A stretch of DNA of 5,009 nucleotides from Burkholderiaceae bacterium (GTDB lineage: Bacteria > Pseudomonadota > Gammaproteobacteria > Burkholderiales > Burkholderiaceae_E): NCBI GenBank assembly GCA_023258775.1, contig JALQWJ010000138.1, positions 1 through 5,009 of the forward strand. The letters run 5' to 3'. Below, one piece after another: positions 1 through 5,009 of the stretch. The translations under genes and the position numbers were made by a program. The notes under the pieces are model-generated. The model made no database searches. It saw only the letters and a list, made by a program, of their open reading frames with translations, and was not told where the DNA came from. How positions within the stretch are numbered: the stretch's first letter is position 1; each line of letters begins with the position of its first letter.

Positions 1-2
1 CA

Positions 3-41
3 CGTAAAGCGTCGCAAGCTGCTATGAACACCGGAGGCTGA
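3..41 (+). CDS. possible 3' end of an upstream gene (partial)
   Basis: One reading frame is open from the left edge and would encode a tail ending RKASQAAMNTGG before a TGA at 39-41, two bases ahead of the next gene's GTG. Such tight packing is typical of operons. A second frame is also open (HVKRRKLL, stop at 25-27), and the third closes at once. With only about a dozen codons visible the product cannot be named and the frame choice is a guess; the tail could also be non-coding. Confidence 0.3.
   Translation, partial: RKASQAAMNTGG
33..37 (+). promoter_or_regulatory. Shine-Dalgarno GGAGG supporting a GTG start
   Basis: GGAGG lies six bases before GTG at 44-46, ideal spacing. An ATG at 24-26 is in another frame and reaches a stop at 39-41, so it cannot start the following gene. 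The strong site is the main reason to accept the GTG start. Confidence 0.7.
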
Positions 42-43
42 AG

Positions 44-925
44 GTGTTAAACACTGAGCCTCAACCTTCTACCTTGTTAGGCCTTCACAGCCCGGCACAA
101 CGTGCGCTTGAAAAAATGGGCATACCGGGCATGGATTTTGCCAACTTCACAGGGCAGCTTGGTGTAACGCCGAAAACGACGATTGATGCGCAAGGCACAC
201 TGAAACTTCATCACTTCACGCCCATGTGTGATGAGGTTTACCGCGTTCCAGTGCTGATTGTCACCTCGCTCGTGAATCAGCCCTACATACTTGCCGTACT
301 TTGGGCTGCGATCGATGCGGCGATGCGAGGCAAAGTAAGCGCCGGCCCCCTTAAAAATCTTGTTTGTATGGCAACACCCGTTAACAGCGATGGCTTGGAA
401 TCGCTCAAAACATGGATGGGCCCTGACTTTGACGAGGAGGCGCTTTTAGCGGAGCATGGCAATGTACCGGCTGAATGGGTACAAAATGCATTGCGATCAC
501 TTAGACCCTTTGGCAAAGTGGCAGGTGCCGCTAATCTTTTGAATCAGGCCGATCAAGAAGCAATTGTTCGTAGCAATTTGCGAATGGGCAAATGGGAAAC
601 TGACAACATTCCCTTTCCAGGTGGCGTTTTTCGGCAGATGGTCAATGATTTCCTGCGCGATAACTGTCTTATCAATGGTCGCTGGAAAATCGGTGCATAC
701 AGCGCGGATTTAGCGGCGATTCGGGTGCCTTTGCTCCACTTACTTGCTCAGGACGATCACATCACACCCTACGCCTCGTCCCGCGATCTGGTGCAACGGG
801 TCAGTAGTAGCGATCGAGAAGAAGTGATGATCAAAGGCGGCCATGTCGGCTTAGTCGCAGGCAGAGGCGCGCAAATGCGCATGTGGCCAGCACTTGAGGC
901 CTGGCTCGCTCAACGCTCAGCATAA
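44..925 (+). CDS. PHA synthase (PhaC)-like alpha/beta-hydrolase, nucleophile region apparently deleted
   Basis: The 293-residue protein resembles the catalytic domain of polyhydroxyalkanoate synthases, which polymerise hydroxyacyl-CoA in the cytoplasm. Visible family blocks are YRVPVLIVTSLVNQPYIL (66-83), KNLVCMATPVN (104-114), GNVPAEW (139-145), IPFPGGVFRQ (189-198), RVPLLHLLAQDDHITPY (227-243) and the tail GGHVGLVAG to WPALEAWL (265-288). D238 and H267 align by eye with the catalytic Asp and His of PhaC. The G-x-C-x-G-G nucleophile motif, normally 60-70 residues after the VTSLVN strand, is absent: YIL (81-83) runs almost directly into AVLWAAIDAAMRG and then KNLVCMATPVN. About 70 residues seem to be missing in frame. 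Short PhaC proteins are about 355 residues, which fits that loss. No G-x-[SC]-x-G motif occurs elsewhere. Start is GTG with a good GGAGG. It lies 39 bases before the dehydrogenase gene and is probably co-transcribed with it. As written, PHA synthase activity is unlikely. Family membership is well supported; function is not. Confidence 0.8.
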   Translation: MLNTEPQPSTLLGLHSPAQRALEKMGIPGMDFANFTGQLGVTPKTTIDAQGTLKLHHFTPMCDEVYRVPVLIVTSLVNQPYILAVLWAAIDAAMRGKVSAGPLKNLVCMATPVNSDGLESLKTWMGPDFDEEALLAEHGNVPAEWVQNALRSLRPFGKVAGAANLLNQADQEAIVRSNLRMGKWETDNIPFPGGVFRQMVNDFLRDNCLINGRWKIGAYSADLAAIRVPLLHLLAQDDHITPYASSRDLVQRVSSSDREEVMIKGGHVGLVAGRGAQMRMWPALEAWLAQRSA

Positions 926-953
926 CCGATTAATTATTGATACGATCAGCAGA

Positions 954-958
954 AAAGG
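954..958 (+). promoter_or_regulatory. ribosome-binding site of the dehydrogenase gene
   Basis: AAAGG sits six bases before the ATG at 965. The 39-base gap from the previous stop is too short to show a clear separate promoter, which supports translation from a shared transcript. Confidence 0.5.
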
Positions 959-964
959 TATTGA

Positions 965-2026
965 ATGCGTTGCTATTGCGTGCTTCACCATGGTCAGGCT
1001 TTAGAACTTGTCGAAAGACCCACACCCAATCCCCAGGGCAGTGAAATACTTCTTAAGGTTAAAGCGGCGGGCGTCTGCCATACCGATTTGCATTTGTGGG
1101 AGGGGTACTATGATTTGGGTGGTGGGAAGAAGCTAAGGCTTGCCGATCGCGGGATTAAGCCACCCCTTACCTTAAGCCACGAGATAGTTGGTGAAGTCGT
1201 TGCAATCGGTCCAGACGCACAGCGATCATCTGGCGCTTCAATCGGTCAAGTTGCGCTGCTTCATCCATGGATTGGCTGCGGCCAATGTATAGCTTGTCAA
1301 CGTGGTGAAGAGTACATTTGTGTCAAGCCGCAAGCGCTCGGGATCGCTCGACCTGGGGGGTTCGCTGACTACGTGTTGATTCCGCATCCACGGTACCTTG
1401 TGAGCATTGATGGGCTTAACCCTGCGCAAGCCGCCCCTCTAGCCTGCGCAGGTGTAACAACTTATAGCGCACTTAAAAAATTCGGCGAAAGAATCACAAC
1501 CGATCTTCTCGTGATAATTGGCGCAGGTGGACTAGGCCTAATGGCTATTGAAGTACTTAAGGCACTGGGTGGCATGGGTGCAATCGTGGTAGACAGGGAC
1601 CCTAGTAAACTTGAAGCTGCAAGGCAAGCGGGCGCCCTTCACGTAATCGATGCGAATGAGCACGATGCTGTCCAACGAATTCAAGCATTGACACAGGGGG
1701 GCTCGAGAGGAGTGTTGGACTTGGTCGGGGCAACGGCCACGCTTGATTTGGCAGTCAACAGTGCGGCTCGCGGTGGTCAGATTGTTGTTTGTGGTCTGAT
1801 GGGTGGTGACTTTAATCTCGCTATACCGATAATTCCAATGCGTCCCCTTACGATACAGGGCAGCTATGTCGGAAGCCTACTTGAATTGAAAGAGCTAGTC
1901 AGCCTGTTTAAACGGACAGGTATGAAGCCAATCCCGGTGACTACCCGCCCACTTGATGAGGCTAATCTTGCGATGGAAGATCTCCTTGCGGGTCGTGTAC
2001 TCGGCCGTACGGTTCTGATTCCTTAA
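965..2026 (+). CDS. chnD: zinc-dependent alcohol dehydrogenase, 6-hydroxyhexanoate dehydrogenase (ChnD) type
   Basis: This is a 353-residue medium-chain (MDR) zinc dehydrogenase. The catalytic-zinc ligands are C38 (in GVCHTD), H72 (in LSHEIVGEV) and C161 (in LACAGVTTYSAL). The structural-zinc cysteines are C105, C108, C111 and C119. The Rossmann loop is GAGGLG (186-191), and D210 at the end of the next strand favours NAD over NADP. From memory, several blocks closely match Acinetobacter ChnD: the CHTDLHLWEGYYDLGGGK stretch, the LADRG-KPPLTLSHE stretch, HPWIGCG, and PMRPLTIQGSYVG near the C-terminus. The usual GHE motif reads SHE, which as I recall it is normal for this subfamily. ChnD oxidises 6-hydroxyhexanoate to 6-oxohexanoate after cyclohexanone is converted to caprolactone and opened. 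The length matches (about 352). No chnB or chnE is visible, so the true substrate may be another omega-hydroxyacid or primary alcohol. The enzyme class is firm; the exact substrate is inferred. Confidence 0.9.
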   Translation: MRCYCVLHHGQALELVERPTPNPQGSEILLKVKAAGVCHTDLHLWEGYYDLGGGKKLRLADRGIKPPLTLSHEIVGEVVAIGPDAQRSSGASIGQVALLHPWIGCGQCIACQRGEEYICVKPQALGIARPGGFADYVLIPHPRYLVSIDGLNPAQAAPLACAGVTTYSALKKFGERITTDLLVIIGAGGLGLMAIEVLKALGGMGAIVVDRDPSKLEAARQAGALHVIDANEHDAVQRIQALTQGGSRGVLDLVGATATLDLAVNSAARGGQIVVCGLMGGDFNLAIPIIPMRPLTIQGSYVGSLLELKELVSLFKRTGMKPIPVTTRPLDEANLAMEDLLAGRVLGRTVLIP

Positions 2027-2035
2027 TTTGTTCCT

Positions 2036-2114
2036 AGGGAGGTTACCGCGCAGCTATCAGTGATCCGTGGTTAAGAAAAGATATCGACATAATAACAATA
2101 TGGCTAACCTCCTT
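2036..2114 (+). promoter_or_regulatory. long-range inverted repeat in leader of the second hydrolase
   Basis: AGGGAGGTTACC (2036-2047) can pair with GGCTAACCTCCTT (2102-2114): eight perfect pairs GGAGGTTA/TAACCTCC, extended on both sides with one G-U pair and one bulged C (2104), around a loop of 54 bases. It fills most of the 99-base gap between the dehydrogenase and the hydrolase and ends 11 bases before the ATG at 2126. The 5' arm resembles a Shine-Dalgarno sequence but has no start codon at usable distance; the 3' arm resembles the 16S rRNA anti-Shine-Dalgarno tail. It could be an RNA element affecting hydrolase translation or transcript stability, or chance. The role is unproven. Confidence 0.35.
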
Positions 2115-2125
2115 GCGAAGACTTC

Positions 2126-2944
2126 ATGGCATTCGTTGATCGTAAGAACGCAAAAATTTATTGGAACTCGCTCGGCGCAGGTGAACCTGTCGTCTTAATC
2201 ATGGGGCTTGGCTGCAGCTCGGCCATGTGGTTTCGAATTGCTCCTCATCTTGCGCGAAGCTATCGAGTCATCCTTCTTGACAATCGAGGCTGTGGACAGA
2301 CTCGAGCGGGCGCAGCGCTTGTTCACCGTGTGCCTGTGATGGCAGGCGATGTTGCCGCAGTGCTCGATGCTGCTGGTGAAGCATCGGCTCATGTGATTGG
2401 TTTTTCAATGGGCGGGATGATCGCGCAGCAATTTGCAGTTGACTATCCGGCAAGATTGCGCAGTCTCACCTTAATCGGTACGCACCCGGGATCGCCCTGG
2501 GCGATTCAGGCGGCCGGACCCGTACTGCGTTTACTTTTTAACAAGGCTCACATGTCTGCGGAGGAAAGTCTTAGGCAAATGAGGCCTCATACCTATGGGC
2601 CGCGCACGTCAGACAGCCTCTTCGAGGAAGACGCTTTGGTACGACTCGCTAATGCTCCGGCGGCGCGCGATTACCTTGCGCAGCTTTATGGCTTGATTTA
2701 CTGGTCTGTTTACCATCGTCTACCAACAATCAAAACCTCAACACTTATCATGCATGGCGGCCAGGATGCCCTCATTCCGCCCGAAAATGGCAGGCTGATT
2801 GCCTCTCGCATTCCTAAAGCAAGTTTGATTGAACTCCCTGCCGCTAGTCATTGGCTTATGACCGATGCGAGCGCAGATTGCCTTGCGGCTATAAAGCACC
2901 ATCTCCGAGCGAATCATATGCTTACGCGTGAAGGCAATCTGTAA
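2126..2944 (+). CDS. alpha/beta-fold hydrolase (esterase/lactonase-like)
   Basis: The 272-residue protein has a complete alpha/beta-hydrolase layout. The first core strand and oxyanion loop are VVLIMGLGCSSAMW (22-35), followed by VILLDNRGCGQT (48-59). The nucleophile elbow is GFSMGG with S94, the acid is D214 in HGGQDALIPPENG, and the histidine is H242 in AASHWLMTD. A cap region spans about 120-200. The pattern is that of the broad family containing 3-oxoadipate enol-lactonase (PcaD) and many small esterases, and the length is typical. Next to a ChnD-type dehydrogenase, a lactone- or ester-opening role (analogous to caprolactone hydrolase) is attractive but inferred; the sequence differs from what I recall of Acinetobacter ChnC, a hormone-sensitive-lipase-type enzyme. 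ATG 2126 is chosen because an in-frame stop lies at 2105-2107. Only a weak GAAG (2117-2120) precedes it. It probably belongs to the same transcription unit as 965-2026, though the 99-base gap leaves room for separate control. Confidence 0.85.
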   Translation: MAFVDRKNAKIYWNSLGAGEPVVLIMGLGCSSAMWFRIAPHLARSYRVILLDNRGCGQTRAGAALVHRVPVMAGDVAAVLDAAGEASAHVIGFSMGGMIAQQFAVDYPARLRSLTLIGTHPGSPWAIQAAGPVLRLLFNKAHMSAEESLRQMRPHTYGPRTSDSLFEEDALVRLANAPAARDYLAQLYGLIYWSVYHRLPTIKTSTLIMHGGQDALIPPENGRLIASRIPKASLIELPAASHWLMTDASADCLAAIKHHLRANHMLTREGNL

Positions 2945-3068
2945 TTCAAGAAGTAGGTAAAAAAGATAAGAGTATAAAAATTATAAGACTAGACTATTAA
3001 AATAACTATTGAAATTTTTAATTGAGTTAGCTGTTTGTTGAGTTGGTTCGGTTTACGGACGGCCGTGT
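2945..3068. other. AT-rich convergent intergenic gap, possible weak terminator
   Basis: Two convergent genes meet here. The stretch 2955-3030 is much richer in A and T than the flanking genes. An imperfect AT stem can form between TAACT (3003-3007) and AGTTA (3025-3029), continuing inward as ATT/AAT after a two-base bulge. It has no GC core and no clean T-run behind it on either strand. Transcription from both sides should end around here, but no classical intrinsic terminator is convincing. ACGGCCGT at 3059-3066 is an isolated palindrome. Confidence 0.25.
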
Positions 3069-3719
3069 TTAGTTTTGGCGCCAAGGAGGTAACTGCCAAT
3101 TGAACCAAAGGGCGAGTGCTCTCAAGATGACCGTACAAATTAGTGATATGAGCATACAGCCCCAGGCAGGACTATCAATGGACCACAATGCAATGTAGAT
3201 CCAAGCCCCTGCGAAGGCACAAACTGCATAGGGGCGATGATCATTAAATGCGGTGGGAATCTCATTACAAACCATGTCCCGTAACACACCACCAAACACT
3301 GCGGTGATCACACCCATTAATACTGAAACTATGGCGGGTAAGCCCATCGCCAGGGATTGATTGACGCCTGCTGCTGTGAAAAGACCCAATCCAAGGGCAT
3401 CTGGCCATTGAATCGCTCGCTCAGTGACACGAAAGTGTCTGGGCCTCAGAAATAGCATGGTCAGCAAGCATAGTGCAAACACACCCCAAAGCACTTCAAC
3501 ATGTTTGACCCAAAAGAAGGGGCGCTGATCAAGAAGCAAGTCACGTAGGGTGCCACCACCAAACGCGCATAAAAATCCGACCACGCAAACACCTACGGCA
3601 TCTAATCTTTTGCGCGCTGCTTCCATTACGCCGGAGAGGGCAAAAGCCGCAGTCGCTATCAGCTCGATCGAGAGCTGAAGCGCATGCCCCCAATCGTGAA
3701 AGTCATCCAAAATAAACAA
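3069..3719 (-). CDS. TRIC/UPF0126 family inner-membrane protein (YicG-like)
   Basis: The 216-residue, strongly hydrophobic protein is built of two related repeats, the hallmark of UPF0126 (glycine-transporter/TRIC cation-channel Pfam family). Repeat one contains FALSGVMEAARKRLDAVGV (26-44) and GGGTLRD (54-60); repeat two contains DALGLGLFTAAG (107-118) and GGVLRDMVCNEIP (143-155). About seven membrane segments can be drawn, roughly at 16-32, 42-58, 74-92, 107-123, 127-145, 163-180 and 185-205. E. coli YicG and YadS belong to this family, and length and motif spacing match. Prokaryotic members are described as potassium-conducting trimers or, in some cases, glycine-related transporters; the substrate here is unknown. 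The start is uncertain: TTG at 3719 is the first in-frame possibility after an in-frame TGA (3723-3725), another TTG lies at 3710, and neither has a good Shine-Dalgarno. It has no evident link to the catabolic block. Confidence 0.9.
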   Translation of the reverse strand: MFILDDFHDWGHALQLSIELIATAAFALSGVMEAARKRLDAVGVCVVGFLCAFGGGTLRDLLLDQRPFFWVKHVEVLWGVFALCLLTMLFLRPRHFRVTERAIQWPDALGLGLFTAAGVNQSLAMGLPAIVSVLMGVITAVFGGVLRDMVCNEIPTAFNDHRPYAVCAFAGAWIYIALWSIDSPAWGCMLISLICTVILRALALWFNWQLPPWRQN

Positions 3720-3766
3720 TACTCATAACGTAAAAAGATAATAGATCTAAGACTGCCAACCTTAGA

Positions 3767-3808
3767 ATTGGTGCGACATTCAACCGACTTAAAGCCTGGC
3801 GCACCGAT
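3767..3808. repeat. inverted repeat ATTGGTGCG / CGCACCGAT
   Basis: ATTGGTGCG (3767-3775) and CGCACCGAT (3800-3808) are complementary over nine positions, with one G-T wobble, around a 24-base loop. It lies between the small ORF's stop (3815) and the membrane-protein gene. Read on the minus strand it would form a hairpin just after the small ORF, but no T-run follows, so intrinsic termination is doubtful; an operator or RNA-processing site is equally possible. Confidence 0.3.
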
Positions 3809-3814
3809 TGCCTT

Positions 3815-4051
3815 TTACTGTGGAGTACGCTGGAAAGTGTGCCTCGATTGCGCAATTTCAACGGCGTTAATAATGTCCTTTATACCAGCTTCGAAAAATT
3901 GCTCAGCTTCTTTTAGATTTGAGACAGTAACTTCCATCGCACCGGCAGCTAATTGCTGTTTAGCGATATCGATCGAATCGCTTGTCTGTACATGGGGGTA
4001 AACGTCATGTTCAAGAGGTGCGTCAGATTCTGCATGAGCTAAGGCTTGCAT
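3815..4051 (-). CDS. small hypothetical protein, helical
   Basis: I do not recognise this 78-residue protein. The open frame extends back to a TTG at 4126 (103 residues), but ATG 4051 (MQALAHAES) is preferred because the extra upstream codons are AT-rich and read as unlikely protein. Neither start has a good ribosome-binding site. Composition favours real coding: the C-terminal half (DIAKQQLAAGAMEVTVSN to AGIKDIINAVEIAQSR) looks amphipathic helical, rich in Ala, Glu, Lys and Ile, while the overlapping plus-strand frame (3768-4001) is Cys/Ser-rich like a typical shadow. No signal peptide, membrane helix or metal motif is seen. A short phasin-like or partner-binding protein is conceivable but unsupported. 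It sits between the LysR gene and the membrane-protein gene on the same strand, with gaps of about 170 and 95 bases. Confidence 0.45.
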   Translation of the reverse strand: MQALAHAESDAPLEHDVYPHVQTSDSIDIAKQQLAAGAMEVTVSNLKEAEQFFEAGIKDIINAVEIAQSRHTFQRTPQ

Positions 4052-4224
4052 GTTATACGGAAAACATTGATCAGTGTGGCTGAGGTTTAGAGTAACAAAA
4101 AGTAAAGCGCTATTCCTAAAAAACAATATATAGAAGTAAAGACGGTCGAGGTGATCTAGAGCGCCTATTCTAAGTTTGAAGTCTGGACTGAGCTATTCGT
4201 GTTCATGCATCACCTGCAGTCATT
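4052..4224. other. intergenic region between small ORF and LysR gene
   Basis: No gene is convincing here; the small ORF could extend to 4126 only through an AT-rich stretch. It holds two near-identical 14-mers in the same orientation, AGCGCTATTCCTAA (4106-4119) and AGCGCCTATTCTAA (4160-4173), which differ by the position of one C. A weak inverted pair AGGTGAT (4149-4155) / ATCACCT (4209-4215) is also present. No clear terminator follows the LysR stop and no strong sigma-70 promoter is evident. Confidence 0.4.
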
Positions 4225-5009
4225 TCAATCGCGAAGATGTACCGATACAAATTCTCGAAACCACCTCATCGCTGGTGCCTCAGTTCGTCCCCGCAAGGTT
4301 ACGTAGGCGAAGCGGGCGGTCGCAGCGACCTGTGGACTGATTGCAAGCTCGCTAAGTGATGCTGCCTCAATGCCATCACGAGCGGCGGCGACAATGCCAA
4401 GATAAATCGCGTTTGTCTTGGCAACCGTATCAATCAAGCTCTTTATATCTTCGCATCTCAGTGTGATCATGAGCTGGGGGTCAGCCTTCGCGCCGTATTG
4501 TTCTACGAGTAAACGCGCCACGTCAGCAGACAGCGGCGTGCTTGCGATTGGGAAGTCGAGTAACTCTTCAAATTTAACTTTCCGTTTCTTAGCAAGCGGA
4601 TGAGACGAGGCTGCAATGAAACCTGTCCTCATTTCGCCAAGGGGCTCAAGACTCAGATCCGGAGCCGGGCTCACTCTTCGTGCATCGATAACCAGTGCTT
4701 CGAGTTCGCGCGATCGCAACTGAAGTAGTTGAAGCTCAGTTGAACCGCGCCACAATGAAACCCGAACATCTGGCATCGAAATAGTCGCTTCTTGCAGAAG
4801 AGGCGTCATTAGCATCGCGCCTGGGCCAGAGCCCAGTCCAACTCGAATTTCACCTTTCCCGCCAAGACTAAAGCGGATTGCCCGCCGCCTAAGTTCTTCC
4901 GCGGCCAGTACAAGGCCCTGTGCTTGTGCTACGACCTCATGGCCTAGTGGCGTGAGCTCATTTTTTTTACCAATCCGGTCAATGAGTGCGCCACCAAGCT
5001 CCTCTTCCA
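4225..5009 (-). CDS. LysR-family transcriptional regulator (partial, N-terminus beyond window)
   Basis: The frame is open to the right edge and gives 260 residues. The first internal ATG (4815) is not the start, because the reading continues upstream with classic LysR sequence. Visible residues 1-23 (EEELGGALIDRIGKKNELTPLGH) are the end of the winged helix-turn-helix, matching the usual LEEELG-PLF-R----LT-AG pattern. A linker helix follows (about 24-48), and GEIRVGLGSGPG (52-63) opens the two-lobed effector-binding domain. Full LysR proteins are about 300 residues, so roughly 40 N-terminal residues, including the recognition helix, are missing. It would act as a DNA-binding activator or repressor with a small-molecule co-inducer. 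It is not adjacent to the catabolic genes (over 1.2 kb away), so control of them cannot be assumed; divergent targets would lie to the right. The effector is unknown. An eight-A run in the coding strand (4961-4968) does not disturb the frame. Confidence 0.92.
   Translation of the reverse strand, partial: EEELGGALIDRIGKKNELTPLGHEVVAQAQGLVLAAEELRRRAIRFSLGGKGEIRVGLGSGPGAMLMTPLLQEATISMPDVRVSLWRGSTELQLLQLRSRELEALVIDARRVSPAPDLSLEPLGEMRTGFIAASSHPLAKKRKVKFEELLDFPIASTPLSADVARLLVEQYGAKADPQLMITLRCEDIKSLIDTVAKTNAIYLGIVAAARDGIEAASLSELAISPQVAATARFAYVTLRGRTEAPAMRWFREFVSVHLRD

Noticed and set aside
1175..1190. SHE in place of GHE in the dehydrogenase as a damaged zinc site
   Set aside because: The ligand His and following Glu are kept, and the ChnD-type subfamily as I remember it carries SHE.
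2064..2100. Sigma-70 promoter before the second hydrolase based on CATAAT (2088-2093)
   Set aside because: No acceptable -35 element at 16-18 bases upstream and no extended -10, so support is too thin.
3720..3765. Minus-strand promoter from TTGGCA and TATTAT ahead of the membrane-protein gene
   Set aside because: Both hexamers are good matches but are only about 10 bases apart, far from the required 17.
3768..4001. Plus-strand open frame of 77 codons
   Set aside because: Cys/Ser-rich, atypical composition, no ribosome-binding site, and opposite a more protein-like minus-strand frame; judged a shadow.
4149..4215. AGGTGAT / ATCACCT inverted pair after the LysR stop as a terminator
   Set aside because: Seven pairs around a 53-base loop with no T-run; likely chance.
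4225..4815. A complete 196-residue regulator starting at ATG 4815
   Set aside because: The same frame continues upstream to the window edge with clear LysR winged-helix and linker sequence, so ATG 4815 is internal.
4961..4968. Eight-A run in the LysR gene as a frameshift or programmed slippage site
   Set aside because: The LysR family pattern is continuous on both sides in one frame, so no shift is needed.

Overview
The window looks like chromosomal DNA from a proteobacterium, most likely beta or gamma. This rests on overall gene style (LysR regulator, UPF0126/TRIC-type membrane protein, Acinetobacter-like ChnD), not on a marker gene, so the taxonomic call is tentative. There are no rRNA or tRNA genes, CRISPR arrays, insertion sequences or recognisable phage genes.

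Left part (1-2944, + strand): a catabolic block. A few codons that may end an upstream gene are followed by a GTG-started, PHA-synthase-like alpha/beta hydrolase (44-925). Next comes a zinc alcohol dehydrogenase that closely resembles 6-hydroxyhexanoate dehydrogenase ChnD of the cyclohexanol/cyclohexanone pathway (965-2026), and then a second alpha/beta hydrolase with a complete Ser-Asp-His triad (2126-2944). An omega-hydroxyacid dehydrogenase beside two ester-type alpha/beta-fold proteins suits the ring-opening and oxidation of a cyclic ketone or lactone, with a possible side route to polyhydroxyalkanoate. The missing partners (Baeyer-Villiger monooxygenase, ChnE-type aldehyde dehydrogenase) are not in this window, so the pathway is inferred.

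Right part (3069-5009, - strand): a TRIC/UPF0126 (YicG-like) seven-helix membrane protein (3069-3719), a small unrecognised ORF (about 3815-4051), and a LysR-family regulator whose N-terminal helix-turn-helix lies mostly beyond the right edge (4225-5009). An AT-rich convergent gap (2945-3068) separates the two blocks.

The most unusual observation is that the PHA-synthase-like protein appears to lack, in frame, roughly 70 residues between the second core strand (LIVTSLVNQPYIL) and the segment leading to KNLVCMATPVN. This region would carry the G-x-C-x-G-G nucleophile elbow. The rest of the protein, including the expected catalytic Asp and His, is intact. It is either a real catalytically dead relative, a recent in-frame deletion, or an assembly artefact. 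I see no convincing evidence for a wholly new multi-gene system in this window.
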